In this document: in pieces, positions 15,601-23,087 of the stretch | How positions within the stretch are numbered: position 1 is the first letter of the stretch | Layout of the letters: each line of letters begins with the position of its first letter | From: UBA1723 sp045642085 | GTDB taxonomy: Bacteria > Bacteroidota > Bacteroidia > Bacteroidales > Paludibacteraceae | DNA length: 25,036 nucleotides | NCBI GenBank assembly: GCA_045642085.1 | Contig: JAZUIF010000123.1 | Location: 1 to 25,036 of the forward strand | Direction: 5' to 3' | Made by a program: the position numbers and the translations under genes | Notes under the pieces: model-generated | Seen by the model: only the letters and a program-made list of their open reading frames with translations | Databases searched by the model: none | Told to the model about the DNA's origin: nothing

Positions 15601-15668
15601 ATTTGTTCTTAAAGGTTGAGACAGAGAATCACATTGTTATTGCAAATGGTAAAATTCAATTGAAATAA
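12645..15668 (+). CDS. rhamnogalacturonan lyase, PL11-like, type IX-secreted
   Basis: A 1007-residue exported pectin-degrading enzyme. A signal peptide covers about 1-23. Residues 26-590 match the YesW/YesX-type (PL11) lyase: MEYLDRGVVAVKVNNGVYVS, WRYLGTD, GFNIYRDG, an N-terminal beta domain, then a beta-propeller with calcium-binding DxDxDG loops at 135-139, 199-203 and 352-356, FGHGDAMHVSDLDP (380-393) and GDWREEVIF (528-536). It should cleave rhamnogalacturonan-I backbones by beta-elimination. Residues about 605-688 look like a putative Ig domain (GTPTETGSFTI). Residues about 693-908 form an extra alpha/beta domain of uncertain kind, perhaps amidotransferase- or ThuA-like. Residues 918-1007 are a type A type IX secretion tail (YPNPATERINL, LYDMLGRTVY). 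It has its own promoter and terminator. Confidence 0.92.
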   Translation: MKTFTRIFSIIMLLFCSVSLFSATKQMEYLDRGVVAVKVNNGVYVSWRYLGTDNPSVGFNIYRDGVKVNDTPITTKTNYVDANGTATSKYVIKSVLNNKEVDASDAITPWAQQYKTLTLKRPGSIYTPNDMSVGDVDGDGQYELFVKWDPSNQKDNSQDGVTDKVYIDCYRLDGTFLWRIDLGINIRAGAHYTQFQVFDFDGDGKCEMVCKTAPGTKDGKGKNVIMGSDNPNADYRNEKGYILSGPEYLTLFDGATGAELHTIAYNPGRGNVSNKSTWGDSYGNRCDRFLACTAYLDGVHPSVVMCRGYYTQSNLVAYDVKDKKLVMRWEHHSTTSGQGAYGEGFHNLTSADVDGDGKDEVIYGSACIDDDGKLYYRTGFGHGDAMHVSDLDPERPGLEGWFVHEEGDAKYAHELRDLKTGKVIFGMDGTGKDNGRGLSADIDASHKGFECWSSQSAGVLDCKGNVISTKKPSVNFRIYWDGDLQDELLDGTSCDKWNGNGTTNLITFKGNSINGTKNVPNLCADIFGDWREEVIFQDGDKIYIYTTTIESKYRLHTLMHDAVYRCGVAWQNTSYNQPPHLGFYIGDGVDKISQPDIFTPGHETPTVATLSVDGELNPELLPGEAYSISFTYGGTATGVEVSTLPNGLVATTNGNKTTISGTPTETGSFTIETKGGDNVVSYTVKVAQVNGELKRVAYVTDPTNANYKNDKILSMLKGQKDLYIREFYADKVNPDLSLFDMVLISEVTPSTAPIMARLKGISKPMLSMKVHGYKVANGAWGWAATGYGDNTVATTITVSDAMKSHPMFKDVTFADGNDIQVVSAVDTKAITYMNPESFTEANAKISSIATVKDETNQVSILEIAEGGTINGTTIPNKYIQIGLNSSSYGNLTEDGLSIVKNACFYLMGMISDPSGETSVLNTQMNVICYPNPATERINLNIESVGNQSLTISLYDMLGRTVYINNVDVNQGSNIVVIERNNGWNGHLFLKVETENHIVIANGKIQLK

Positions 15669-15690
15669 AAAATTATAACAAAGGTTGAAG

Positions 15691-15726
15691 AAAAGACTGA
15701 ATCTCTTTTGAGGTTCAGTCTTTTTT
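15691..15726 (+). terminator. terminator after the PL11 gene
   Basis: AAAAGACTGAA (15691-15701) pairs with TTCAGTCTTTT (15714-15724). The stem continues through TCTC/GAGG to a TTTT loop and is followed by T residues. Confidence 0.9.
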
Positions 15727-15766
15727 GCTACTAAGTAATAGTTGTTGAATAATCATTTTAAATTAA

Positions 15767-15797
15767 TTTGAGTTTTCTATCCTTTTTGATAATTTTG
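15767..15797 (+). promoter_or_regulatory. promoter of the S41 protease operon
   Basis: TTTG (15767-15770) and TAATTTTG (15790-15797), 19 bases apart, are a very good match to the Bacteroidetes promoter pattern. The start codon is 28 bases downstream. Confidence 0.7.
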
Positions 15798-15824
15798 TTG
15801 CATTAATAACTTTGAATTCGTAAT

Positions 15825-17483
15825 ATGGGAATCAAAAGGAACAAAATATATGCGGCTATGATCGGCTTATTGGCTGCAGTGGCTCCAACATCTGGTTGGG
15901 CTAATAAAAATGCCGAGGTCTCTAAGAATCTGGAAATCTATTCCACTTTGTTGCGTGAACTTGATATGTTTTATGTCGACACGTTCTCAGTAGAGAAGAC
16001 TGTGGAGACAGGCATCAACGCTATGCTCAACAAAATCGACCCATACACAATGTATATTCCAGAGCGTGAGCAGGACGACCTTAAGTTTATGACTACAGGT
16101 ACTTACGCTGGTGTGGGTTCTGTAATCTCACAGCGAGATAGTTTTGTTATCATTCAGGAGGTGTATGAAAATTCTCCTTCACATAAGTATGGACTTAAGG
16201 CTGGCGACGTGATAGTCAGTGTCGACGGCACAAAAGCAATAGGCAGCACGACATCAGATGTAAGCAAAAAGTTGCGAGGTGTGGCAGGTACGACAGCTAA
16301 GGTGGTAGTTAAGCGTGGAGATAAGGAAGTGACTCTTAATATTGTGCGTGACAATATCACTATTTCTTCTGTCAACTTGGCTACAATGATTGGTAGTGAT
16401 ATCGGATATATTCATTTGACTGGATTCACTACTGGTACAGCAGATTTGTTCAAGACTGAGTTGAAGCGTCTTAAGCAGGCTGGTGCGAAAGGTTTGATAA
16501 TCGATCTTCGTTCAAATCCAGGAGGTATTCTATCTGAGGCAGTCGACATTGTAGGCTGTTTCGTGGAGAAGGGAACAAAGGTTGTTTACACTAAGAGCAA
16601 GATTAAGGAGTGGGATGAGACATTCTCAACTACAAAAGAGCCTGTCGACTTGGAGATGCCAATTGTAGTGATGGTGAACGGAGAGAGTGCATCTGCAGCT
16701 GAGATCGTTTCTGGATCATTACAGGATTTGGATAGAGCAGTTTTGATGGGAGAGCGTACTTATGGTAAGGGTCTTGTGCAGACAAGCCGTAACTTGCCAT
16801 TCGGAGGAAGCCTAAAGTTGACTATCTCTAAATATCATATCCCTTCTGGACGTTGTATTCAGGCTATCGACTATGCACGTACACGTGAGCAGGGAAAGAA
16901 ATTCGTCATTCCAGACAGCTTGACTCATGAGTTCAAGACTAAGAACGGAAGAATTGTTAAGGATGGATGTGGTGTTATGCCAGACACAGTTTACTCTGGC
17001 GACAGCGTTCCAGCACAAATCGTATATCAGCTTTACGCTAAGAATATCATTTTCGACTACGGTACAAAGTGGGCATCGGAGCATCCGACAATCCCAGCAA
17101 TCAAGGATTTCCAATTTACTGATTGGCAGGATTTCAAGAATTTCGTAGTAAGCAAAGATTTCAGTTACAAGACTGATAAAGAGAAACTTTTCGATGCTCT
17201 TGTGGAGAAGGCTAAGAAGGATAGCACTTACGAAGCTGCTAAATCTCAGTATGATGCATTGCAGTTGGCTTTGTTCCGTTGCCAGGATGAGGAGTTAGAT
17301 AAGAATAAGAGTGAAATCATACAATTGATTTCTACAGATTTGGCTCAGCGTTACTATTTCCAGAAGGGAGCTTCTGAGGAAAACTTGAAATACGATAAGG
17401 AGACAAAGAGAGCTTGTGAAATCTTACGTAACAAGTCTACTTACAATTCTATTCTGTCAAATTCTAAAAAGAGCGGCAAATGA
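15825..17483 (+). CDS. S41 C-terminal processing peptidase
   Basis: A 552-residue exported serine protease of the CtpA/Prc family. The N-terminal hydrophobic stretch (about 9-26) is a signal peptide or anchor, so it acts in the periplasm. A helical start and DPYTMYIP are followed by a PDZ domain at about 90-170 (YAGVGSV, SPSHKYGLKAGDVIVSVDG). The peptidase core has GYIHLTGF, LIIDLRSNPGG (224-234), NGESASAAEIVSG with Ser290 as nucleophile, and TYGKGLVQ with Lys315 as base. The 25-residue Ser-Lys spacing matches Prc. A C-terminal helical extension of about 150 residues follows. Such proteases trim envelope proteins and peptidoglycan hydrolases; the substrate here is unknown. Its stop overlaps the next gene's start (ATGA). 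Confidence 0.93.
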   Translation: MGIKRNKIYAAMIGLLAAVAPTSGWANKNAEVSKNLEIYSTLLRELDMFYVDTFSVEKTVETGINAMLNKIDPYTMYIPEREQDDLKFMTTGTYAGVGSVISQRDSFVIIQEVYENSPSHKYGLKAGDVIVSVDGTKAIGSTTSDVSKKLRGVAGTTAKVVVKRGDKEVTLNIVRDNITISSVNLATMIGSDIGYIHLTGFTTGTADLFKTELKRLKQAGAKGLIIDLRSNPGGILSEAVDIVGCFVEKGTKVVYTKSKIKEWDETFSTTKEPVDLEMPIVVMVNGESASAAEIVSGSLQDLDRAVLMGERTYGKGLVQTSRNLPFGGSLKLTISKYHIPSGRCIQAIDYARTREQGKKFVIPDSLTHEFKTKNGRIVKDGCGVMPDTVYSGDSVPAQIVYQLYAKNIIFDYGTKWASEHPTIPAIKDFQFTDWQDFKNFVVSKDFSYKTDKEKLFDALVEKAKKDSTYEAAKSQYDALQLALFRCQDEELDKNKSEIIQLISTDLAQRYYFQKGASEENLKYDKETKRACEILRNKSTYNSILSNSKKSGK

Positions 17484-18217
17484 GAGCAATGATCTTCGCT
17501 GCCGGACTTGGCACACGTCTTCGACCATTAACAGATAATCGTCCTAAGGCATTGGTAGATCTAAATGGCAAACCATTGCTTTTCCACTGTATTGAAAATC
17601 TGAAGCGTTTTGGTGTGACTGAGATCATGGTCAATGTCCACCACTTTGGGGAGCAGATTATCGATTATCTGAACACTAATGATTTTGGTGTCAAGATTAT
17701 GATTTCCGACGAGCGAGATTTTCTTCTCGATACAGGTGGAGGATTGAAACGTGCGTTTGAGACATTTGGTGGAGAGGATCCAATCATAGTTCACAACGTA
17801 GATATCTTTTCAAATGCCGATATCAAAGCATTGTATGACTCTCATATGGCAAACAATGCTGAGGCTACACTTCTTTGTTCGCATCGTGATTCGTCACGTC
17901 AGCTTATCTCATCAGAAGATGGAAGATTGCGTGCATGGAAGAATCTTAAAACAGACGAAATGAAAGGCGACGCAACTGTGTTTGATGAACCAAACAATCA
18001 GTTGGCATTCGCTGGAATACATATTATAAACCCATCACTTTTGCGAGAAATGTCTGCTTATCCCGACAAATTCTCCATCATCGACTTTTATCTGGATATG
18101 GCAAAGTCTCACAATATCCAGCTCCACGAATCAGTTGATCTTCAGTTGATTGATGTGGGTAAGGTTGATGCATTGGCAAAAGCTGGTGAGTTTATTGCTA
18201 ATCACATTAATCACTAA
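17480..18217 (+). CDS. sugar-1-phosphate nucleotidyltransferase, MurU-like
   Basis: A 245-residue cytoplasmic NTP_transferase. The nucleotide-binding start AAGLGTRLRPLTDNRPKALV (7-26) is complete; metal-binding Asp108 lies in HNVDIF, LLDTGGGLKRAF is at 82-93, and LAFAGIHIINPSLL is in the second half. The length and the LDTGGGL signature fit the group containing MurU (MurNAc-1-P uridylyltransferase) and mannose-1-P guanylyltransferases; the sequence alone does not decide the sugar. It overlaps the protease gene by four bases, so translation is probably coupled. A peptidoglycan-recycling role would fit an envelope protease partner, but the AmgK kinase that usually accompanies MurU is not beside it. 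Confidence 0.85.
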   Translation: MRAMIFAAGLGTRLRPLTDNRPKALVDLNGKPLLFHCIENLKRFGVTEIMVNVHHFGEQIIDYLNTNDFGVKIMISDERDFLLDTGGGLKRAFETFGGEDPIIVHNVDIFSNADIKALYDSHMANNAEATLLCSHRDSSRQLISSEDGRLRAWKNLKTDEMKGDATVFDEPNNQLAFAGIHIINPSLLREMSAYPDKFSIIDFYLDMAKSHNIQLHESVDLQLIDVGKVDALAKAGEFIANHINH

Positions 18218-18228
18218 ACAAACTGAAT

Positions 18229-18753
18229 ATGGGACAAAAACACATTGACAAATTAGACGAGAAGATTCTGAAGCTTATTTCAGACAACGCACGAATGCCA
18301 TTCTTGGAGGTGGCCAGAGAGTGTAATGTCTCAGGTGCTGCGATTCATCAGCGTATCCAGAAATTGCAGAAGATTGGGGTAATCAAAGGTTCGGAGTTCG
18401 TGCTCGACCCTTCTAAGATCGGCTACAACACTTGTGCGTATATGGGTATCTTCTTGCGCGACGCGAATGATTTTCAAGATGTGGTTGACGCATTGTATAA
18501 GATTCCAGAGGTGGTGGAGTGCCACTACACAACTGGAGAGTATGCGATGTTCATCAAGATCTATGCTAAGAGCAACCGTGATTTCTTGCGTTTGATTCAT
18601 GAGAAGTTGCAGGCAATCAAGGGCATCTCAAGCACAGAAACAATTATTTCGCTTAATGAAGCATTCAAACGTCAGGCTCCGATCATCGATATCGAAATCA
18701 ATGATGATGATTACGACGGAGATGATGATATTGCCGACGACGTAGTTGATTAA
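18229..18753 (+). CDS. Lrp/AsnC family transcriptional regulator
   Basis: A 174-residue DNA-binding regulator. The N-terminal helix-turn-helix spans about 7-55 (LDEKILKLISDNARMPFLEV, then NVSGAAIHQRIQKLQKIGVI), followed by the linker DPSKIGYNTCAYMGIFL. The C-terminal RAM effector-binding domain (about 70-145) has VVECHYTTGEYAMFIKIYA and GISSTETIISL. The last 20 residues are a very acidic tail (EINDDDYDGDDDIADDVVD), unusual for the family. It starts 11 bases after the nucleotidyltransferase, so the three genes from 15825 form a likely operon. The ligand is unknown; an amino acid is usual. Confidence 0.93.
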   Translation: MGQKHIDKLDEKILKLISDNARMPFLEVARECNVSGAAIHQRIQKLQKIGVIKGSEFVLDPSKIGYNTCAYMGIFLRDANDFQDVVDALYKIPEVVECHYTTGEYAMFIKIYAKSNRDFLRLIHEKLQAIKGISSTETIISLNEAFKRQAPIIDIEINDDDYDGDDDIADDVVD

Positions 18754-18790
18754 CGATTAATGATAAACGGTTGATGATTTTCAGTATGAT

Positions 18791-18880
18791 GACACGCACG
18801 TCTTGTAGAACATTGGTCTGAGAGACGCACGTCTTGTAGAACATTGGTCTGAGACACGCACGTCCGTGCGTCTCTACATG
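18791..18880. repeat. 31-bp direct repeats with REP-like palindrome
   Basis: Two near-identical 31-bp units (18791-18821 and 18822-18852, one base different), GACACGCACGTCTTGTAG then AACATTGGTCTGA, are followed by a third partial unit. The third turns into a palindrome: ACGCACG (18856-18862), TC, CGTGCGT (18865-18871), flanked by AGA and TCT. The AGACGCACG...CGTGCGTCT core looks like a dispersed REP-type element. It separates the regulator from the exporter fusion. Confidence 0.8.
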
Positions 18881-18906
18881 CTGTTGATTATTAACTATAT
18901 ATGTAG

Positions 18907-21900
18907 GTGGATAGAATTTTTTTATCGATATATTACTTTTTTGAGCAACGGCGTTCACTTTTGTGGATGTCGCTTGTTGTGTTGATTGGACTCCTTGGTT
19001 TTTCCGCATTACATCTGGATGTTGAGCAGGATATAATGAAGATTCTGCCTAACAACGGAAATAATTCATCCCAGAAGTTGGTGTTTGAAAAACTAAAGGT
19101 GAAGGATAATGTTGTGGTGATGGTTTCTACCGAAAACGGTAATCATTCCACAGTCCACGGATGTGCGTTGGCATTGGAGAGGGAGCTGAATGATGCTCTT
19201 GTGCCTGAACTTGCCAAAAGTGTAAGCTTTTCGGTTAATCCCGATGCAGCACAATCCACATCTGATATCATCTACAACAATTTGCCGATTTATATCGACA
19301 ATTCTGTCTACTCAGATTTTGATTCTATTTTTTCTGCGGATGCCATTGATAAGAGAATGGCCGCTCATTATGAGTCGCTCCATGCGTTATGGGGAAACTT
19401 TGCCGCAGAATATATCTATAAAGATCCGTTTGGATTGGCGGCTCCAGCTTTGAAGAGTCTTGCCAACACACAAGTCTCATCCAAATATGTCATAATCGAT
19501 GGTGGTGTCTATCTATCCACGGATTCCACTGCAATGATTACTATCACTCCTACCTTCCCCGCTGGAGATGTGAACGCTTCTCAACGATTGACGGAGGCAT
19601 TGGAGAGTGTAGTCGCCAAACATAATGAGGCTAAAATTGACTGCTTTGGAGGTCCCGTGATGGGAGTCTATAATTCACGTTGTGTCCAGAATGATATGAG
19701 TAAGACGATGATTGTCGGCATATTAGCTATCTGTGCCATCATCTTCTTCTCATTCCGCGACAGAAAGAGCGTGATACTTATTTTGTTGCCAAGCACGTTT
19801 GGTTTCCTTTTCGCACTTGCCGTGATGGCTCTATTCAAAGACTCTATCTCTTTGATAGCGATGGGAGCGAGCAGTGCCATACTTGGAGTTGTGATGAGTT
19901 ATGCTATCCATGTGGTGACTCATAAAGAGCATTGTAAGGATGCACCTCAGCTGATTAGGGAGTTGTCGTCGCCTCTTACAGTTGGAAGCCTCACTACAAT
20001 CGGAGCATTTTTCAGTCTGACATTCACATCGTCGTCGCTATTGGTGGATTTTGGTTTCCTTGCGTCGAATATGATTATTGGTGCCATGATTTTCTGCCTT
20101 GTTTATCTTCCTCATATTATGAGTTATGGCGAGACGGGAGAGAAACGAAAACTGTTGCAGTGGATTGAGGCGGCAAATGCCTATAAGATTGAGAATGTGT
20201 CGTTTTTAGTGGTGATTATCTTGGCTCTTTCTGGGTATGGATTGTATCACTATAAAGATGTGGAATTTGATGCCGACATGAATCATCTGTGCTATTATCC
20301 TGACGGTGCACTTGATGTGGAGAAACGATTGCAGAGTTCCACTTGTGATGATGGTGAAGTATCTATCTATTTCGTGTCGACGGGAGAGACAACCGAGGAT
20401 GCTCTTTTGGCTTACCATAATATGAACCATACGCTTGATTCTCTGCTCGGAAGTGGAGATATCACTCGTCATTCTCATTTGGATAAGTTGTTGGTGTCGG
20501 AGAGTGAGCAGCAGACGAGGGTAGAGAAGTGGAACTCGTTTTGGACTCCGGAGCGTAAGAGAACGGTAGTTGCGCAATTGAAGAAATCTGCAGAGAAATA
20601 TGGTTTTGAGCCGTCGGCTTTCGACCCATTCATAAAGACAATCAACTCTGAATATAAATCAGACGATGTGCTTGCCGCATTTGAGAAAAATCCAGAGTCT
20701 CCACTTAGCCAACATATCGAAAGCTGGTTTTGTGCGGAAGATGGCATGAAGATGGTAATCTCAAATGCTGTGATGAAGGCCGACGCCAAACAGAAGATTT
20801 ATGATTCGTTTGCAGGAAATAAAAGTGTGGTGATTCTCGACAAACCACATTTCATACAAGGATATATGCTCAGCGTCCAGGATGATTTCAACTTTGTGTT
20901 GGGAATCTCTTCATTGATTGTATTCCTTGGATTGCTGATTAATTATGGAAGTTTGGAACTCGCCATATTGAGTTTTGTGCCGATGGCTTTGGCTTGGCTA
21001 ATTATTCTCGGTGTGATGTATCTATTGGGATTATCGTTCAATATAGTGAGTGTCATAATCTCTACATTCATCTTTGGTATCGGCGATGATTTCAGTATCT
21101 TCATCACAGATGGATTGGTGGATGAATATAGCACTGGCAGACGTACGTTAGTGTCGCACAAGACAGCTATCTTCTTCTCTTCGCTTGTATCCATACTTGG
21201 AATGGGTGTGTTGGTGTTTGCCAAACATCCATCTATGTATTCGGTAGCATACGCCTCGTTGATAGGAATGTTTGCCACTGTGTTGATCGCATACGTGGTA
21301 CAGCCACTGATGTTCCGATTGCTTGTCACAAACCGAACAAAGATGGGTTTGCCACCAGGCACAATCAACAGTTTCTTGTGGACAGTGTTTTTGATAGGAA
21401 GCTTTGGACTTGCTGGAATAGTTTTGTCATTAGTGGCAATGCTCTCTTATTGTTTGCCATTGAAGAGGATATGGAGATACAATCTGCTTCATTACATGAT
21501 ATGCTATTTCTGTAGATGGTTGTTGTGGGTGGCGACTCCACGTTTGACCAGAAAAGATGTAGATAATTCACATGAGGATTTTTCAAAACCGGCCATGATA
21601 ATCGCCAACCATCAGTCGGTGTTGGATATTGTTCGAGTGATGGCACTTACACCGAAAGTTGTGATTATGGCAAAATCATCCAACTGGAATTCCCCTGTGT
21701 ACGGTGTATTGCTTCATCTGTCAGGATTCTTCTGTAGTGATGATGCTATTGAGAACTATCTTCCACGATTGAAAGGCTTGGTGGACAACGGCTACAGCAT
21801 TTGTGTATTCCCAGAGGGAGAGAGAAGTGTAGACGGAAAGATAGCCAAATTTCATCCGGGAGCCTTCTATCTGGCAAGTGAGCTTGGTATTGATATTCTG

Positions 21901-22764
21901 CCGATTGTGTTTGCCGGACATCATTATGGAATCAGAAAAGGCGATATACTTTATGTCGGTCGAACAAATATGGCAATGAAAATATGCGAACGACATGCAT
22001 GTGCGACTTCTGACAGAGCCAAGAGACTATTCAAGGAAGACGCAGCTGTGTATGAGGAGTATGTTAAGAAAGAGTATGCCATGTTATGTGAGGATATTGA
22101 TTCTCCTAAGAATCCACATTTCCGACATCTTTTGGAGCAAAACTATATTCTGAAAGGTCCTGTACTCGAGTATTATACTAAAGTAAAGGTTCGATTAGAA
22201 GATGATTACAAGAAGTATTGGGAGCAGATTCCGAAAAATGCGGTAGTTTCGGATTTGGGATGTGGATACGGATATCTGTCGTTTATGTTGAGCCACATGA
22301 TGAAAGATGCGGAATTCCATTCGTACGACTACGACGAAGATAAGATAAAACTTGCCCAACGATGTTTTGCAGTCGCTCCCAACCATACATATAAGTTAGG
22401 AGATATCATCAGCACTGAGTTTGAGGAGAGTGATGTCTTCATTATCAACGATGTACTTCATTATATGAGTGAAGAAGAAAGAACGGTTGTCCTTGATAAA
22501 TGTTTGGCAAAACTAAAAGATGGAGGCAAAATCATTGTGAGAGATGCCGACAAAAGCTTGGAGAAAAATCATAAGCTCACCAAGTTGACGGAATGGTTCT
22601 CTACATCGACAGTAATCAACTTCAACAAAGTCGCACGAGACATTGACTTTTTCGATGCCGAAGAGATGAGAAGATTTGCAGAGAAGAATGGTTTAAGCAT
22701 TGAAATCACCGACAACGACGAGAAGACATCGAACAAGATATTTGTATTGAAAGCCCGAATGTGA
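18907..22764 (+). CDS. trifunctional MMPL exporter/lysophospholipid acyltransferase/SAM methyltransferase
   Basis: A 1285-residue fusion. Residues 1-850 are an MMPL/RND-type inner-membrane exporter with two repeats: first membrane helix 20-36, periplasmic loop to about 265, helices 266-405 (GASSAILGVVMSYAIHVVTH), then a helix at 430-446, a loop, and helices 662-850 (FGIGDDFSIFITDG). Residues about 855-1035 are a PlsC-like acyltransferase with NHQSVLD (901-907) and FPEGERS (968-974). Residues about 1085-1285 are a class I methyltransferase with SDLGCGYGYLSF (1115-1126) and IINDVLHYM. Such fusions usually sit in aryl-polyene/flexirubin gene clusters of Bacteroidota, moving or attaching acyl chains to the envelope; no such genes flank it here. 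The start is GTG, directly after an ATG-TAG start-stop pair (18901-18906). Confidence 0.93.
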   Translation: MDRIFLSIYYFFEQRRSLLWMSLVVLIGLLGFSALHLDVEQDIMKILPNNGNNSSQKLVFEKLKVKDNVVVMVSTENGNHSTVHGCALALERELNDALVPELAKSVSFSVNPDAAQSTSDIIYNNLPIYIDNSVYSDFDSIFSADAIDKRMAAHYESLHALWGNFAAEYIYKDPFGLAAPALKSLANTQVSSKYVIIDGGVYLSTDSTAMITITPTFPAGDVNASQRLTEALESVVAKHNEAKIDCFGGPVMGVYNSRCVQNDMSKTMIVGILAICAIIFFSFRDRKSVILILLPSTFGFLFALAVMALFKDSISLIAMGASSAILGVVMSYAIHVVTHKEHCKDAPQLIRELSSPLTVGSLTTIGAFFSLTFTSSSLLVDFGFLASNMIIGAMIFCLVYLPHIMSYGETGEKRKLLQWIEAANAYKIENVSFLVVIILALSGYGLYHYKDVEFDADMNHLCYYPDGALDVEKRLQSSTCDDGEVSIYFVSTGETTEDALLAYHNMNHTLDSLLGSGDITRHSHLDKLLVSESEQQTRVEKWNSFWTPERKRTVVAQLKKSAEKYGFEPSAFDPFIKTINSEYKSDDVLAAFEKNPESPLSQHIESWFCAEDGMKMVISNAVMKADAKQKIYDSFAGNKSVVILDKPHFIQGYMLSVQDDFNFVLGISSLIVFLGLLINYGSLELAILSFVPMALAWLIILGVMYLLGLSFNIVSVIISTFIFGIGDDFSIFITDGLVDEYSTGRRTLVSHKTAIFFSSLVSILGMGVLVFAKHPSMYSVAYASLIGMFATVLIAYVVQPLMFRLLVTNRTKMGLPPGTINSFLWTVFLIGSFGLAGIVLSLVAMLSYCLPLKRIWRYNLLHYMICYFCRWLLWVATPRLTRKDVDNSHEDFSKPAMIIANHQSVLDIVRVMALTPKVVIMAKSSNWNSPVYGVLLHLSGFFCSDDAIENYLPRLKGLVDNGYSICVFPEGERSVDGKIAKFHPGAFYLASELGIDILPIVFAGHHYGIRKGDILYVGRTNMAMKICERHACATSDRAKRLFKEDAAVYEEYVKKEYAMLCEDIDSPKNPHFRHLLEQNYILKGPVLEYYTKVKVRLEDDYKKYWEQIPKNAVVSDLGCGYGYLSFMLSHMMKDAEFHSYDYDEDKIKLAQRCFAVAPNHTYKLGDIISTEFEESDVFIINDVLHYMSEEERTVVLDKCLAKLKDGGKIIVRDADKSLEKNHKLTKLTEWFSTSTVINFNKVARDIDFFDAEEMRRFAEKNGLSIEITDNDEKTSNKIFVLKARM

Positions 22765-22808
22765 AGGTGCGTTTTTTGCTATAATGTATTATGTAATTCA
22801 GAAATAAA

Positions 22809-23087
22809 ATGATGAATAAGATAGGAAAGATTGCGGCTACAGATGTATTATTAAATATTATCTCGGAATATAAAGCGATAGTAATAAGAGAGTTTGCATC
22901 AAATGAATCGTTGAGTAATGAAGAAAGAATTGCATTGGAAAGTAAATTGAATATGCTAATAGTTGAGGAAGAACTTGCCATGGGGACAAAGAAATTTGAT
23001 GGTTGGGAATTTGCTCAAAAAAGTATTCTTGAAAAAATACATCTTGTATACACTCCTATAGTTAAGGCTATGTATGGAAAAAAGTGA
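22809..23087 (+). CDS. probable antitoxin partner of zeta toxin
   Basis: A 92-residue, mostly helical, charged protein that I do not recognise by sequence (MMNKIGKIAATDVLLNIISE at the start, FDGWEFAQKSILEKIHLVYT near the end). It has no helix-turn-helix, so it is not PezA-like. Its end overlaps the zeta-toxin start by 14 bases, the usual order and tight coupling for an antitoxin and its toxin. The role is inferred from position only. The second Met (22812) could equally be the start. Base composition is AT-rich like the toxin. Confidence 0.65.
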   Translation: MMNKIGKIAATDVLLNIISEYKAIVIREFASNESLSNEERIALESKLNMLIVEEELAMGTKKFDGWEFAQKSILEKIHLVYTPIVKAMYGKK

